A DNA stretch of 64,000 nucleotides from Mactra quadrangularis (GCA_025267735.1 CM046311.1:33828895-33892894); one strand, 5' to 3'. Counted from the stretch's first letter, positions 23,932 to 37,525 are shown. The notes: generated from the sequence alone by a model not told the origin. Made by a program: numbers and translations.

Positions 23932-25054
23932 TATGGAACGCCATAGCTGTCTGGTGGTGTTTTCATCTGTATTATCTAAATTAGTCTTATTATTTCTAAA
24001 ACGAATGTATTTTTTCTAGGTGATGACTTGTCTAAACTCCGTCATATTATGTCAAAATGAAGTGTTATTATGTCTACATATGGTGTCTTATCCCAATTCA
24101 ATCTTAACTTGTATAAATGGAGTGCTATTATGTCCAAAATTAGTGTTGACTTGTCTTAATTCCATCCTATTATGTCTAAATATAGTGTAACCATGTCCAA
24201 CGGTGATGTTGACTTGTGTAAATGATGTCTTATCATGTATAAAAGTAGTATTTTCATTTCTTAATTTGGTTTTGACAAGTCTAAACGTTGTTAAAGCTTA
24301 ATATGTCCATTTGTAGCTTAATTATTTCAAAGCACGATCTTGATTTGTCTATAAATTGTCTTATTGGGTCAAAATCTAATGGTGTTGATATGTCCAAATA
24401 CCGTCTTATCATAATATAAGGTAGTGTATGATGTCAAAATTATGATAATTTGTCTAAATCATGTCTTATTATATCACAGTAAGATGTTTCTTTTCCAAAT
24501 ACTGTGTTGACTTGGCTTAGCGCTGCCTTATCATAAATCAGTGAAGTGCCATTATGTTCAAATGTAGTGTTGACATGTCTAAACAAAGTCTTATTATGTC
24601 TAAATGTAGTGTCGATTTTATTTAATGTAGCGTAGACTTGGCTAAATGTCATTTAGACAAGGTATTGACATAATAAAACATAATTTCGAAAAGTCAACAC
24701 TACCTTTTGACATAATAACACTATGTTTTGACATAATAAGACAGTGTTTAGACAAGTCAACATTAAGAAAATTCAACACCACATTTGAACATTATAACAC
24801 TATGTATATAAGGCAGGGTTTTGATAAGTCGATATTTAGATAAGTCAACACTTCAATCGGACATTATAACATAATGTTTTGACTTAATAAAACAGTGTTT
24901 AGACAATTCTACACCACATTTGGACATAGTAACAAAATATTTTGACACAATAAGAAATCATTAGACAAAAACAACACATTTGGACATAACCAGACAGATC
25001 GTAAACAAGTCAACAATACTGATTACAAAATCAGACGTCATTGGCGTTCCATAC
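23932..25054. mobile_element. Fold-back element made of inverted minisatellite arrays
   Basis: Ends TATGGAACGCCA (23932-23943) and TGGCGTTCCATA (25042-25053) are inverted, flanked by ACATG on both sides (23927-23931, 25055-25059). The left half holds degenerate units of about 20 bp with the core TTGTCTAAA or ATGTCYAAA; from about 24650 the right half holds the reverse complement (TTTAGACAAGTCAACA, TTTGGACATWATAAC). The turning point is near 24643-24656. No protein coded. Confidence 0.8.
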
Positions 25055-25176
25055 ACATGAGATGTATTATATCGGTTATCTCTGTTATCATAACACAAAC
25101 TAGATTATGTCAACAAGGCTTAAATGAAAAAATGAAGGTCGTATTCTATGTTTATATGTTATATTATATGTTTAAT

Positions 25177-26692
25177 ATGGGGCGAGTTGAGCAATATTTT
25201 GATTTTTGTCAATTTGACTCGCAATAATAGATGCGTTTGGCTTAACGTTTCTCTGAACAGAAAATTTGATCTTTCAGACACCAGTACGTATCACTTTGTG
25301 TCTATTTAAAAGAATCTAATTCTAATGGAAAAAAAACACAAACTGATGTAGGGCGTAGAAGTAAGAGAAACCTCTCCTTCTAGAAGGAAAAATAGGCCTC
25401 AGCAACTGTAAGGAGCGTTTCTTCTGGTGCAATGTACGTCAAATTGTGAAAATTCAATTCGGTGGTGTTTTTAAGCGTTCTGTGTAATATATAAAGTAAT
25501 GCACCGTATATTCTTCAAACATAAAATGCTTTATGGCTAAACTTAATTTAAAGTGAGCACTCGTGATTTAATCATATGCGCATCAAAGCTCGATCCTATA
25601 TTTATCATACAACATACTATATAGACAACTGTAAGTTATTCCTTAATTATATGATGATACATTGACATTGGATGATTATCAACATTTGGCATTCTTTTTT
25701 AAAATTCATATTAAAACATACAGCAAAATGCCATAATTATGCAAGTCATATTACAGCAATGCCAGAACCAATTATATTCTGAAGTATTTCTGGAAACCGC
25801 ATATGTAATGCAGTCACCAGTAAACAATCTTCGGAAATGTTTACTATAAACACTTTTTGTTTTATGCAATATTGCACATGCTGACTTTAATGAATACATG
25901 ATACGCAGATCTTTCTTTACTTTACTATGATAAATCATGCTTGCTATTTGGCGAGATTCCTTTTGATTCTACCCTGTTTGTCTCTTTGAAAGACATAATT
26001 TTTTATACTTCCACTCTAGTAATCTATTAAGCTAATCGTGAATTTTACATCTGGAGAAAACATTTCCTGTTGTAAAGTCACAGTTTTGCAACAATGTATG
26101 TGGATTAATGCGCAGCTTCATTGTAGGTTGTATATTTAATATCACACGCTGTACAATCATTAACTGAAAATTTGGAACTGAACCATACAACTATAATATC
26201 AGTTGTCTCTTAATAAAACTATAAATGACATTACTTATCAATTTGTCACTAAAACTACATACGGACATTTTGTATCAGTACGGAAATTATGAGACATAAT
26301 GGACTCAACTTGCCCCGTCACAAACAGACAACTGTAGTATTGCATGTACATATTATGCATGCATCAGTTCCTCAGATGACTATCGTTAGCTTAAAGACAT
26401 GTAAATGAGTAGCATAACTACATAAATAAACTGATGTCATAACTTTACAATAATTCGAGTACATTCGCATATCAGTTTTCAGATTTTATACAAGAATAGA
26501 GAACATTTAAATACTCCCTTCTAACACACTTTTCTTTGTGGGCTTGTAGAATTCAGTATGGCGAATCTTAATGTCGTATGACTGGATATCTTAAAATTAT
26601 AGTGTCATGTATATTATGTTTTTGTGAACTACCTGAGAGGAGATGTCTCAACTAACCCCTATGCTCAACTTGTCCCGCCCCCCCCCCCCCCC
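25177..26692. mobile_element. Possible non-autonomous element ending in GGGGCGAGTTGAGC
   Basis: GGGGCGAGTTGAGC near 25179 and CTCAACTTGTCCCGCCCC near 26663 are imperfect inverted ends, the right one running into a C-rich run. A third related word (CTCAACTTGCCCCG) is at about 26306. The region is absent from the other introns. No coding potential. Confidence 0.4.
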
Positions 26693-27246
26693 TATTAAAG
26701 TATTCAAATAATGAATATGGTTTTAATGAATCTGGTCGTGTTTATAGTAGAAAGGATAATCTTAACGAACTTTTTGTAGTCAATGAATGAATTTTCTAAC
26801 ATTTATGAAGGTCAAAATTTAGAATTGAGAGCAGCGTTCATATTATGAATATAATTATTAAGTGTACATGCGTTTTGATTTACTTTATCACACAAGCGTC
26901 CTCCAAGGTGCACTAGTTAAAATTAAAGATGTTAATTTTTAAAATGAAGAAGGGTTGTGTACTTGTTTTAAAACATTACATAGTGTTAATCTACGTTTCA
27001 TTAAACTAAAGATTATTTGGAAAAATATAAAACAAGCAATTTTTATACTCCTATGAAATGAATGTAATGCATACTGCGACTATTTAATTTTATCTTAATC
27101 ACAAATTCAGTAAAATAATGCACGAATGAAACAGTTTTCTTGTAATCTGAATCACATAAAATAAACAAATGATTCAATTAGAATGAGGCTTTTGATTAAA
27201 ACATCCCTGTATGTATGTACGTGTAACATAAGTTTGTTTCTTTCAG

Positions 27247-28591
27247 ATCATGTCCAAAGAGTAAGATTTACTCTGTACCTGACATGTTAAATGTTTTGTT
27301 CAACCCATTTGAAAGCAAAGAGACAAAGAGTCGTCTTAAACAAATGATGATTTCGATGTCAAAATTGAGTAAATCTAAGGATACACAATTGGAGGCACTG
27401 TGTGAATCAAAGAAGAATGCTTTGGAGCAAGTTTCTAAATTCCAGAAAGTGCTTGAAGGTTTAATTAGACATGTTGCAGACAAATCAAGAAAAGAAATAG
27501 AAGAAGCATTCAAGAATGTCCAGAAGGAAATCCTGGAAGATAAAGGAAACATTGATGACACTAACAATGTGTTACAAGATACCGATGACAAACTTACCAA
27601 ATCAGCATCCAATAGAGCACAACGATTTGTCTGTTCAAAATTAGCTCAGAAAAATATCACTGATGCAGCAACACATCAACAAACTGGTGGTTATAGAGAA
27701 TTGAAGATATCTTTTGATCCTGACAATGTACTGAAGAATTTCATCCAGGGTTTACAAGGAATTGGTAAAGTACAGATGAAGAAGATAGTTGACCTGTACA
27801 AATTAAAAGGCAGTCAATTTATCAACATTAGGATGTCCGATGATATTTGCAAGTGTGTTTCTTTTGGATGCTGTCTAATATCAGATCAACAACTTCTAGT
27901 CACTGATCGAGACAACCAGAAACTTAAACGAGTTGATATCAAGAAGATGAATCTCGTTGATCACTGTGCATTTAGCTGTAATATATTTGCCGCATGTTTG
28001 GTCAATGATAAAGAAGTTGCAGTCGGATGTGAAAGTCCAAACAAGATTCAATTTGTATCCATTGAAAACAAGATGAAGCTTACACGACAGATTGATACAA
28101 CCCATCTCTGCTATGGTATTGCTATGAAGGATGATCTTATTTATGTTACTGACTTTGGTGCTTCTTTGTATGTTTATGATATGAATGGTACATTGTTAAG
28201 GACGATAACAAGTGACAATGACGGCAATAGATTGTTTACTAATAGTACACATACCACCTTCAATGATGTTGGGAACAAAATGTTTGTTGGTACCTGTGGT
28301 AATGAATTTATATGTTTGGATTGGAATAGCTACCAGCTGCAAAGAATCAATGATAATGACTTGAATGGTGTAGATGGTTTATGTTGCGATAATAGTGGAT
28401 ACGTATTTGTTGCTGGACGACGTTCTCACAATATCTTACAATATAATGAAGATGGTAAGAAAATTGGTGTTGTTGTGGAACAAAGAAATGGTTTCCAGTA
28501 TCCGGCTTCGATTGCTTTTAACCCAAGAGATAATAGATTATTTGTGACATTGGAAGACTCTGACGTATTGCAAGTATTTGACTTAGAATAG
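27247..28591 (+). CDS. Gene 3 exon 2: coiled coil and NHL-like propeller
   Basis: This exon is 15 nt shorter than its paralogues and in frame, giving a 562-aa protein. The losses fall after the coiled coil (AATHQQTGG where others have AEMIKAQQQTG) and before the propeller (VQMKKIVDLYK). The six blade landmarks remain. Loops differ again: F-G-A after VTD, R-R-S after VAG, LEDS in the last blade. The coiled coil has more lysines. Intact to the stop. No canonical AATAAA is close; AATTAAA-like words occur near 28793. Confidence 0.9.
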
Positions 28592-31434
28592 AAACATTCT
28601 TATTACCGATGTAAAAGTGAGTTTTAATTCATTTTGCAATATTTTAGCTGTTATGTTTAACAGCTGACATTCAACACGCATATGTAAGTATAAAATTATG
28701 TTTTGTTCATTGCCAATCAGGCTGGTTACATTTAACTTTTGACAATATGCAAACACATACCACATGTGCTTATTATAAGTTTTTCCTTTATAATTAAAAC
28801 TAGTATATTGTGTATAGATTATACGACTGGATGCAAAACCTGAGTTTCTTATACGAAATATTGCTAAGTTCATGCTCAATGTTTTGAATGAAACGTGATA
28901 GCAATAATCCTGATAGTAGTGAAGTAATGTTGTAATTCACGTAGTATAGTCTTGTATTGTATAATCTATGATACAAATATAATCTTAGTTGTCTATTGAA
29001 ATGAATGTTTTTTATAACTTTTTAACCTTATTATAAAATATAAAAATATGCTGACGAGTTGATTCCTTTTTTATTAGTGATACCGCATCATATCAAATAT
29101 GAATATACCTGTTCTTTCTGATGTCACTGGTGATTGTAAGCGTCTATTTATCAAACTTTACTGACACCATGAGGGTATGAAAAAACGCCGAGAACATGAG
29201 AAACGGGTAAATATTATAGAGAATTTGGCAAAACGCATATTTTAGCTTATACTTTACGATGAAATGTGGTGTAATTGGATGAAACGTACAACGTACAAAT
29301 AAAACACAGAAAAGCATGAAAGAAACAGAACATTTGTCAATTTCAGAGAATATTTTTCAACTTATGAGCCATGTGGCTTCAAAGTTCAAACATTATATCA
29401 CTATGGCAAAATATAGCAAGGACACCCCTTTTGAGATCATATTTGACTTTAATTTCATGCCTAGAAGCTTTCAATCATTTATTTTAATAATTGACTGAGT
29501 CCAATCACAAGGTAATTGAAGCGAAAGAAATAAATAACTATCACGGGCTAGTGATTTCAGATGAGGAATCTAGGGTAAATATCACCCTCTTGTACGGTGT
29601 ACACCAAATACATTACATACATTTATTTTAACGATTGTCTTGTAACTGTTAACCAATAGACTGACATACATAAACTGGTTGGCTATTACCCGGTCCTAGA
29701 ACGTAGAAGAAAAGAATTTAAATACACGAATGTGAAAAGGTATTTATGCCATAAAAAGCAATATATCTATCAAATTGTCTCGATCTTCAGTTTAAAAGGC
29801 TAAAACTCGGAGTAGGGTGTAGACCAAAAAGTATATACACAAAAGTGTAGATAATATTACGATCTTTCCTACATAAAACTGTATGTTTTGATAAAATCTA
29901 TTTTCGGAGAAAAATTCGTCTAAATGTGCCACCATTTCTAATATATTGCCTTTATCCCAGTTGTCTGTTTTTGACGAGACATTGAACTTGTTTATGCTCC
30001 CACATTATGTTATCTGTAATCGTGATTGAAGAAGCTCAGAATCATATGACTGGTTTGTTAATGCAAGTAAACCTCATGAAGATTGATTTGTACAGATAGA
30101 ATAGACACTTGAAAAAAAACTGTTTTACATGTACTATGTAGAGGTATGTCTAGTTTTGTTTATTCTGTCTTCTGGGTGTGTTTTAGACACGCATAAATAA
30201 ATATCAAGATAGAAAAAAAACATAGAGAATATTAAATTACTTTATATTTGTTTCCTTCTTCTTAACGTGTACTGGAAAATCATACACACATATTGATTGA
30301 AAAACCACACGAAATGCCAAATTTGTTTTATATTTGTTTATTTGTTAATCTAATTAAACAAAACATCACAATAAAATTTGAATCATATTTATTCTATACA
30401 CATCTATCACACATCTGATTTATATTCTAAGTTATATGTGCCCATTTCCTCTTTACAGCACATGCACAGCAAAACCAAATTTTGCATCAATTAAAAAGCA
30501 TGTAAATCATGCAAGCAGACGACAGTATAGTTGTATACAACTTATCATTAAAGACACAACTTATAAATCTTGGACATCAAAGGAAAGTTGTAGTATTGTG
30601 GTTACGTCATAATAGAGATGAAAATTTCAAGTATTACATGTTTCATGACATGTTCGTGTATAAACGACGGTTAAACTAACTAAATTATCCTCTTACTCAT
30701 TACGACGCCAGCGAACCGATACATAAAACCCCTTTAATAATTTCACAAAGGCTACATCCCTTAAAATGGTAATAGTTATTTATCAAAGGGAGGTAACTGA
30801 GGACGACCCTGGCGATATTTGAAAAGAAATCCCGAAAGTTGCCCTGCTCTAATCATGGCCGAGGAGTTCCGATGTATCGTTACGGAACGTTTTGGAACGT
30901 TTAGGGTTATTGAACAGGCTTCTTACCAACGACGTATGCCAAATATTATAATACGAAATTGATTAAATTTGTAAATTTCTATGCAACGCTATACATGTTG
31001 TATACAGAGAAATCTTCTTTTTTAAAGAAATCTTCATCGAAATTCAATGCAACACTTTTAATCAAAGGCAAAATTAATGGCTATTAACTGGACCAAACGT
31101 GCACATTATGTACATACGACCACCAAAAAATGTATTGCATGCCAATATGATAACTCTATACATCACGGTAAGTATAAAATCAAATTAAAATTTTCAATAA
31201 ATAACTTTATGATATATTGTGACCCCCCCCCCTCCCTGTCGGGACTCATGAACGTTAAAACCCTTTAGCCTGAATTGTGTCAACATTTCAATATTAGATA
31301 TACTGCATAACCAAAAAGCTGAATATAGACAATTACCCGTATTTAAGTTAAATTTTACTCTATATACAAATAGTGTCCGTTATAATAATAAAATTGCATT
31401 CGTCGCTATATTTAACCCATAAGCGAAATCGAAA
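28592..31434. other. Gene 3 3' flank (class II) and gene 4 upstream region
   Basis: The first 600 bp align with the flanks of genes 4 and 6 (ATTTTGCAATATTTTAGCTG). About 29160-30300 aligns with 62930-63760 and partly 35660-36100. A solo end of the gene-2-intron MITE family is at about 30855-30920. AAAGGGAGGTAACTG occurs at 30785, and a C-run at 31214. No gene supported. Confidence 0.6.
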
Positions 31435-31468
31435 CAAGGGACTTAAAGTCGGACATTTAAAGGTAAAA
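31435..31468 (+). promoter_or_regulatory. Gene 4 ISRE-like motif
   Basis: GAAATCGAAAC at 31435-31445 is an exact GAAANNGAAAC with a different spacer (TC, not AC) and closer to the ATG (23 nt) than in the other genes. TATATTTAA precedes it at about 31417-31425. Confidence 0.5.
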
Positions 31469-31812
31469 ATGGCGAGCGACGGCAGTATTCGAGTGAATTC
31501 TTCGGAGGAAACATTCAACTATACTTGTACCGTGTGTGACCGAGGGAATAAAACTAAAGAGGCAGTACAATATTGCATAGAGTGTAAGGATTATTGCTGT
31601 CAACAGTGTACCGATATACATAAATTGTTTACGGCTTTGTCTGGTCACAGTTTAATGGACATTGAACAAGGAAATCAATCTGGAAACCAAGCAAACAGTT
31701 TACCAGAGTTCCCGACGGAAAGATGCTGCATACATAAGGGAAAGATCATCGATATGTATTGCCAGGAACATGATTCTGTTGGTTGCTATGCATGTATAGC
31801 AACGGAACACAA
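31469..31812 (+). CDS. Gene 4 exon 1: double B-box
   Basis: ATG at 31469 (MASDGSIRVNSSEE). The frame is open further upstream but without an ATG, and homology stops at this start. Zinc ligands all present. With gene 6 it forms a subtype: CTVCDRGNKTKEAV, IECKDYCC, HKLFT and SLMDIEQGNQ. Donor AA|GTAAGT after 31812. Confidence 0.9.
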
Positions 31813-32694
31813 GTAAGTGCTAAAGGAATTAAATAAACACCATTATTAGATTTAAATTTATTACTGATATTTATTTATTTAAAGAAGATCTTTCAGTATA
31901 TGTAACTGACTGGCGGGTGTAAAACTGTCATTAAGACAAGTATATTTGTTCTAATAATAAGTTAAATCTACTTGACTAGAAAATAACTATACATGAGTAG
32001 TGTTATATCGTTATCATGAATGAACTAGGTTACGTCAACAAGTTTTAAATATAGATATACATGTCGTTTAATAAATCATGCGTATTCATGTACTTTAATA
32101 CTAAACTTGAATATAATGGAGCAGATCATGTTTGTAGTCGCAAGGTTTAGATAAACACACTGCTTTTTGTAAGCAATGATTATTAAAGTGGTACAAAATG
32201 TATTTTCAAATATTTATAAGGGTCAAAATTTAGAACGCTCATTTCATAAATAGAAATAGTATTAACTATGTATGGGTTTTTTATTTACTGTTTACAAATG
32301 TGTTCTTGAAGGTGCAATAGTTTAAATATCAATTTGCACATACTACAGAAAGGTTCTTTACGTTGTTACTATAGAAAGGTTCTGTACTTGTTAACATTAC
32401 AAATTGTTTACAATTTGTTTTATCATATTACAATAATAAAAGAGGAAAAAGAAACGCATATAGAATTTCTTAAACCAGTGAGAGAACATTCTTGTTTCAA
32501 TAGACTCATGTTTGATGATCACAAATTCTTATATCCGATGTTTTTGTACACATTTTGGAATTTATTGTTCTCTTGTTATCTGAATTACGAAAAGAGGAAC
32601 ATATCGTTACCGAGTTGTTATTAGAGTTTGTTTTAACATCAGTTTCTATATACATGTATATATGTATGTGTAGAATAAATTTGTTTCATTTCAG
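31813..32694 (+). other. Gene 4 intron, 882 bp, no insertion
   Basis: The shortest intron of the set; it aligns along its length with pieces of the others and serves as the empty-site reference for the insertions in genes 2, 3, 5 and 6. Acceptor CATTTCAG. Confidence 0.8.
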
Positions 32695-34054
32695 ATCATG
32701 TCCAGAGAGTAAGATTTACTCAGTACCTGACATGTTGGACGTTTTGTTCAACTCATCTGAAAGCAAAGAGACAGAGAGTCGTCTTAAACAATTGATGACT
32801 TCTATGCCAAAATTGAGTGAATCTAAAGAAACACAGTTAGAGGCACTGTGCGAATCAAAGAAGACTGCTTTGGAGCAAGTTGCTACATTCCAGAAAGTTC
32901 TTGAAGATATGGTTATACATGCTGCAGACAAGTCAAGACAAGAAATAGAAGAAGCGTTCAAGAATGTTGAGAAGCAAATACTGGAAGATAAAGGGAAAAT
33001 TAATGACACTAAAAATGCGTTACAAGATACCCATGATAAACTTACCAAATCAGCATCCAATAGAGCACAGCGGTTTGTATGTTCAAAGTTTGCTAAGAAA
33101 AATATCACTAAAGCAGAGATTATAAAGGCACAACAACAAACTGGTGATTATAAAGAGTTCGAGATAACTTTTGATCCTGACAATGTACTGCAATATTACA
33201 TTAAGGGTTTACATGGGATTGGTAAAGCACATGTTCCTGGTAAGAAGAGAGTAGACCTTTACAAATTGAAAGGCAGTCAAGATATCAACATTACAGTATC
33301 GGATGATTCCAAAAAGTGTACGTCTTTAGGATGCTGCCTCATGTCAGATGAACAACTTCTAGTCACTGATCGGGACAACCAGAGACTTAAGCTAGTTGAT
33401 ATCAAGAAGAGAACTGTAGTTGATCACTGTTCATTAGGCTGTAATATATTTGGCATATGTTTGGTCAATGATAAAGAAGTTGCAGTCGGATGTCAAAATC
33501 CAAACAAGATTCAATTTGTCTCCATTGAAAACAAGATGAAGCTTACAAGAAAGATTGATACAACCCATCGCTGCTATGGTATTGCTATGAAGAATGATCA
33601 TCTTTACGTTACTGATAGTAGGGCTTCCCTGTATGTTTATGATATGAATGGAACATTGTTGAGGACAGTAACAAATGACAATGCTGGAAGTGGATTGTTT
33701 ACCTTTAGTACTCATATCACCTTCAATGATGTTGTGAACAAGATGTTTGTTGGTACCTATGGTAAAGGATTTATATGTTTTGATGGGGATGGCAACCACC
33801 TGTCTACAATCAATGATGATGATTTGGATGATGTAGATGGTACATGTTGGGATGGTCGTGGAAACGTGTTTGTTGGTGGACGACATTCTCTCAATATTGT
33901 ACAATATAATGAAGATGGTAAGAAGATTGGTGTTGTTGTGAAACAAGGCGATTGGTTAACGTACCCATCATCTATTGCTTTTAATCCAAGAGATAATAGA
34001 TTATTTGTGACATTGTACACGTCTGATGTATTGAAAGTATTTGAATTACATTAG
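32695..34054 (+). CDS. Gene 4 exon 2: coiled coil and NHL-like propeller
   Basis: Intact 1,360-nt exon, 567-aa protein. Shares THRCYGIAMKND with gene 6, where others have THLCYG, so the two are sister copies in the third blade. Loops: S-R-A after VTD, R-H-S after VGG, LYTS in the last blade. W replaces the second C of the TCC motif near residue 500. The protein ends ELH rather than ELE. AATAAA candidate near 34257. Confidence 0.9.
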
Positions 34055-34447
34055 ACACAATTACATTTCCGATATAAACGTGTAGTGTTGATTCATTTTG
34101 CAATATTTTAGCTGTTATGTTTAATAGCTGACATTCAACACGTATATTTAGATATATCATTATGGTTTGTTCATTGCCTCTCAGTCTGGTTACATTTACT
34201 TTTGACAATATGCAAAGACATACCACATGTGTTTTTATATGTTTTTCCTTTGTAATAATAAAGTGAATTTGTCTATTGTTATAAGAATTTTTAAATTCTA
34301 CGACTGGATGCAAAACCTGAGCCTCTTATACGAAATATTGCTATGTTCATGCGTAATGTTTTGAATGAAACGTAAAAGTAATAATCCTGATAGTAGTGAA
34401 GTAATGTTGCAATTCAAGTAACTTAAGTAACAACCAACATGTGTTTA
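34055..34447 (+). other. Gene 4 3' flank (class II)
   Basis: Homologous to the flanks of genes 3 and 6. No coding. Confidence 0.6.
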
Positions 34448-34857
34448 GGCCATGCCATACCGGAATTTTGTTAAGAGTCCGCGTGCGCGTAGGTTTATGA
34501 GTTCTCAATCCAAAAACAAATTGTCGGTGAAATTTTCTTAAATAATTATGTTGTTCCGGAATTCGATAACTGATTTTTTCACAGGAAATACTGGTAGTTC
34601 CTTTTTTCTGTGTATTTGATTAATGAAAATGTACAGGGGTATGTTGTATACAATGTATACTTTTATATTAACGAATTACGTGTACTTAAATCTCACATTA
34701 ATGCCACAAGCATTCATGTTCTACAAAATTCTTATTTGTGTGAATATAAGCTAGAATGGATATGTGTTTTCGCTTCCGATTTGTGTGTTTTGAAAATAGG
34801 TACCTAGGCTTTTCAAATTTAAGTTGACGCTTAATAAATTTCCAATATAGCATGGCC
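34448..34857. mobile_element. MITE of about 410 bp
   Basis: Imperfect terminal inverted repeats of about 28 bp: GGCCATGCCATACCGGAATT on the left; on the right, reading inwards, GGCCATGCTATATTGGAAAT. Flanked by TTTA/TTA. The gene 6 flank at about 62672-62690 (CATGTTTATATATCTTG) is the matching empty site. Confidence 0.75.
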
Positions 34858-34945
34858 TTATATCTTGTGAATTTATATACTATAGTCTTGTATTGTATAA
34901 TCTATGATACGAATATACATATATATAAATAATCTTAGTTATCTA

Positions 34946-35476
34946 TGTTACCCAGGTTTTAGTAATTGATTTATTATGTGTACAGATGTAGGTAGCCATA
35001 ACAGTATGTAGTTAAATAATTAGTTATTGGTTTATGCATAACGTAGTGTAACTGTATTTAAACTTTAAAAGTTCATATCAGTGTACTGCACGGGAATTGT
35101 TGAATTTACGTGCGTAGCTATTTTTATTGTAGAAATAAACTGACAGTTCTCTGGTATCTAGGAATTTAGTTAGATCTTGCTTTTATCACGGGTTTTTGTA
35201 GTAATGTAAGGATTTTGTGAATTCAGTGAAATCCGTGCGTAGATGGCGCGAATATTGCCTATTTAAGTACACGTATTCATCGTTTTACTGTCACTTCTCA
35301 TTTTGCGTTTGGTTAACTCGTACGTTTATACTACTATTATTGGCGTTGTCTATGATTATTGTTATGGAATCATTTTAGCCTGGCTGTATTGTTGTATTGC
35401 TGTATTGCAGTATTTTGTAACTAATATATTTGAACACTACACCCTCGTTGTCTTTCTATATTCAACCTGGTTTACA
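34946..35476. mobile_element. Probable solo LTR, 531 bp
   Basis: Starts TGTTACCCAGGTT and ends AACCTGGTTTACA, the TG...CA form with short inverted ends. Flanked by TCTA at 34942-34945 and 35477-35480. A TATA-like TATTTAAG lies near 35260, followed by a T/C-rich stretch. The homologous gene 3 flank (near 28990) has a single TCTA and no insertion. Orientation is probably +. The 60-codon open frame inside is not a gene. Confidence 0.65.
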
Positions 35477-36830
35477 TCTATTTAAATAAGTATATGTATT
35501 TTTTTATCTTTTTAACCTAATTTTAAAATCTAAAAATATGCTGACGTGTTGATTCTTTTTTATTATTCTTACCGCATGAAATCAAATATGAATATACCTG
35601 TTCTTTCTGATGTCACTGGTGATTGTAAGCGTTTATTAATTCCATTTTACTTACACCATATAGGTATGAAAAACACCGAGAACCTGATAAACGGGTGAAA
35701 AATAAAGTGGATAGTTCCTTTAACAACTGGGTAAATTTACTTACGAAAGAATTATTAGGCAAAACGTAATTTATCTCCTATATTTAAACAGAAGTGAGTC
35801 ATAGTAAAGTCTATGCAGTAATATTTCTTCTGTCATGCTTTGTGATGAATTGTAGTGTAGTCGGATGAAAACGTACGACTTATAAATAAAACACGAAAAA
35901 CGCATAAAAGAAACTCAACATTTGTCAATTTCAGAGATTTTTTCAATTCATGAATCATGTGAAGTAAACACTATATCCCTATGACAAGTTATAGCAAACC
36001 CCTTTTGAGATAATATTTTTCTCATGAGCGTGACCAGAAGCTTTAAATAATTTAATCATCGACTGTGTTCAAAACAGGTATTTGAAGCGAAAACAGATGA
36101 TAAAATACATCAAAACGAGCTAGTGAAACAAGACGATGGATCTAGCGCTTATATAACTATCTGTTATGGTTTTATAGAGTAGACAAATAATTATCTAAAT
36201 GATTGCTTTGTTTCTGCTAACAAAATCGTTAACTGACTGACTTAACCACAGTCCAAGATCAAGTAATCAAAGAAGATAATGTGAAGATGTAAATATGTCT
36301 TTTCAAAAAAGCTAGATCAGTTTTCTACAAAAAATATTCTGATTTCGGAGAAATAATGCTCAATAATAATATAATAGTTTAATAGTTTTATTAAACTGAC
36401 TAGATCTTCAGTTTCGACTGGTTATATCTCGAACCAAAGATGGTGTACAAAAGTATATATATATTATTACAAATATAACCTTTTCTGAATTATATGATGA
36501 GTAATATGCTTTATTGCAGTTAAAACTACAGGTAAACATAGAGTTAACTAACAAGATTATTCTTTCACACATTATGGCACTAGCATACGATCACATTAAG
36601 CCTCTTTACTAATTTCACACTATGCACTACGCTACGCACCTTAAAACAGTACGAATTATTTAACAAAGGGAGGTAACTGAACTTGGGTGCTATAAATATA
36701 GATTAGGTCAAAATTTCAATACGAGTAGTCTTTCTTCAAAAAAATCTTTTGAAAACCTTCAGTAGGCCTTATTCATAGGCGGTAGTCTTTCTTTAAAAAA
36801 TCTTTTGAATACCTTCAGTTGGCCTTATTC
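35477..36830. other. Class II flank continued
   Basis: Aligns with about 29010-29500. AAAGGGAGGTAACTG at about 36665. A 59-bp tandem duplication (AGTCTTTCTT...CATAGGC) lies at about 36727-36837, ending exactly where the next repeat begins. Confidence 0.5.
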
Positions 36831-37110
36831 ATAGGCGGATCCAGCGGAGGTCAGGGTGGTCCGGACTCCCACCTTGAAATTTCCAAAATGTACCTGTCCA
36901 TATGTGTATTTCTTGACTGCAGGTCATTTTTAAGTAGCATGAAAAAAAAATTCTCGGTGCTTGACACAGATTTAATCGTTATGTAGTTTTATTATTGATA
37001 TATTGCATTATTCTACAAAAAATGTATAATGTGGTTGTGGTTCGAAAGTTTGGACCACCCACCCCTAGTAAAAGTTCGGACCCCTCTAGAAATATCCGGA
37101 TCCGCCCTGT
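36830..37110. mobile_element. GGCGGATCC-ended non-autonomous repeat, most complete copy
   Basis: Begins CATAGGCGGATCCAGCGG and ends ATATCCGGATCCGCCCTG, so the ends are short inverted repeats. The core has AAAATGTACCT and TTTCTTGACTG. Related sequence lies at 1040-1265, 11618-14865 (split) and 50838-51735. Confidence 0.6.
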
Positions 37111-37525
37111 TATCTAACGATTTATTAACCTCACCTGCAGAATTTTTAAATCTTTATAATTTCATTTTTTCATCCCCGAAGTCCATATAAAACATATAAA
37201 ACCTATGGAACTTTTTAAGATTATGATGTTAATACTTTACTTTCATCTCTTACGGATTTGACATATCTAACTTATTATACAGTAATATGTACAGGTATAC
37301 AAATTTGTTCAGGCTTGCATAAGTTCCCGTACCTTTTCTTCTTAAAAAAAGACTGGAATCTATGCCTGGATTATTAATATGATCACAATCAATTTACAAA
37401 AAGCCACTTATTAATATAGACTTTGTATTTACACATTAATGATCTTCGTAGCTACTAGCATGAAAAAGATAAAGCTACTAACGCCTATGACATCTCTAAG
37501 CTGGGAAAGGCGGCTAAACTACCCA
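37111..37525. other. Non-coding spacer
   Basis: AT-rich, nothing recognised. Confidence 0.4.

Larger units (their letters stand above)
23783..27246 (+). other. Gene 3 intron, 3,464 bp, with two insertions
   Basis: Donor GTAAGTAC and acceptor TTTCTTTCAG. Intron sequence homologous to the other genes is found only near the ends. The middle is taken by the fold-back element at 23932-25054 and an element at about 25177-26692. Confidence 0.75.

Noticed and set aside
24440..24843. Repetitive open frames in the gene 3 intron (for example NTTFEHNGTS)
   Set aside because: Translation of the mirrored minisatellite; no start context and poor codon pattern.
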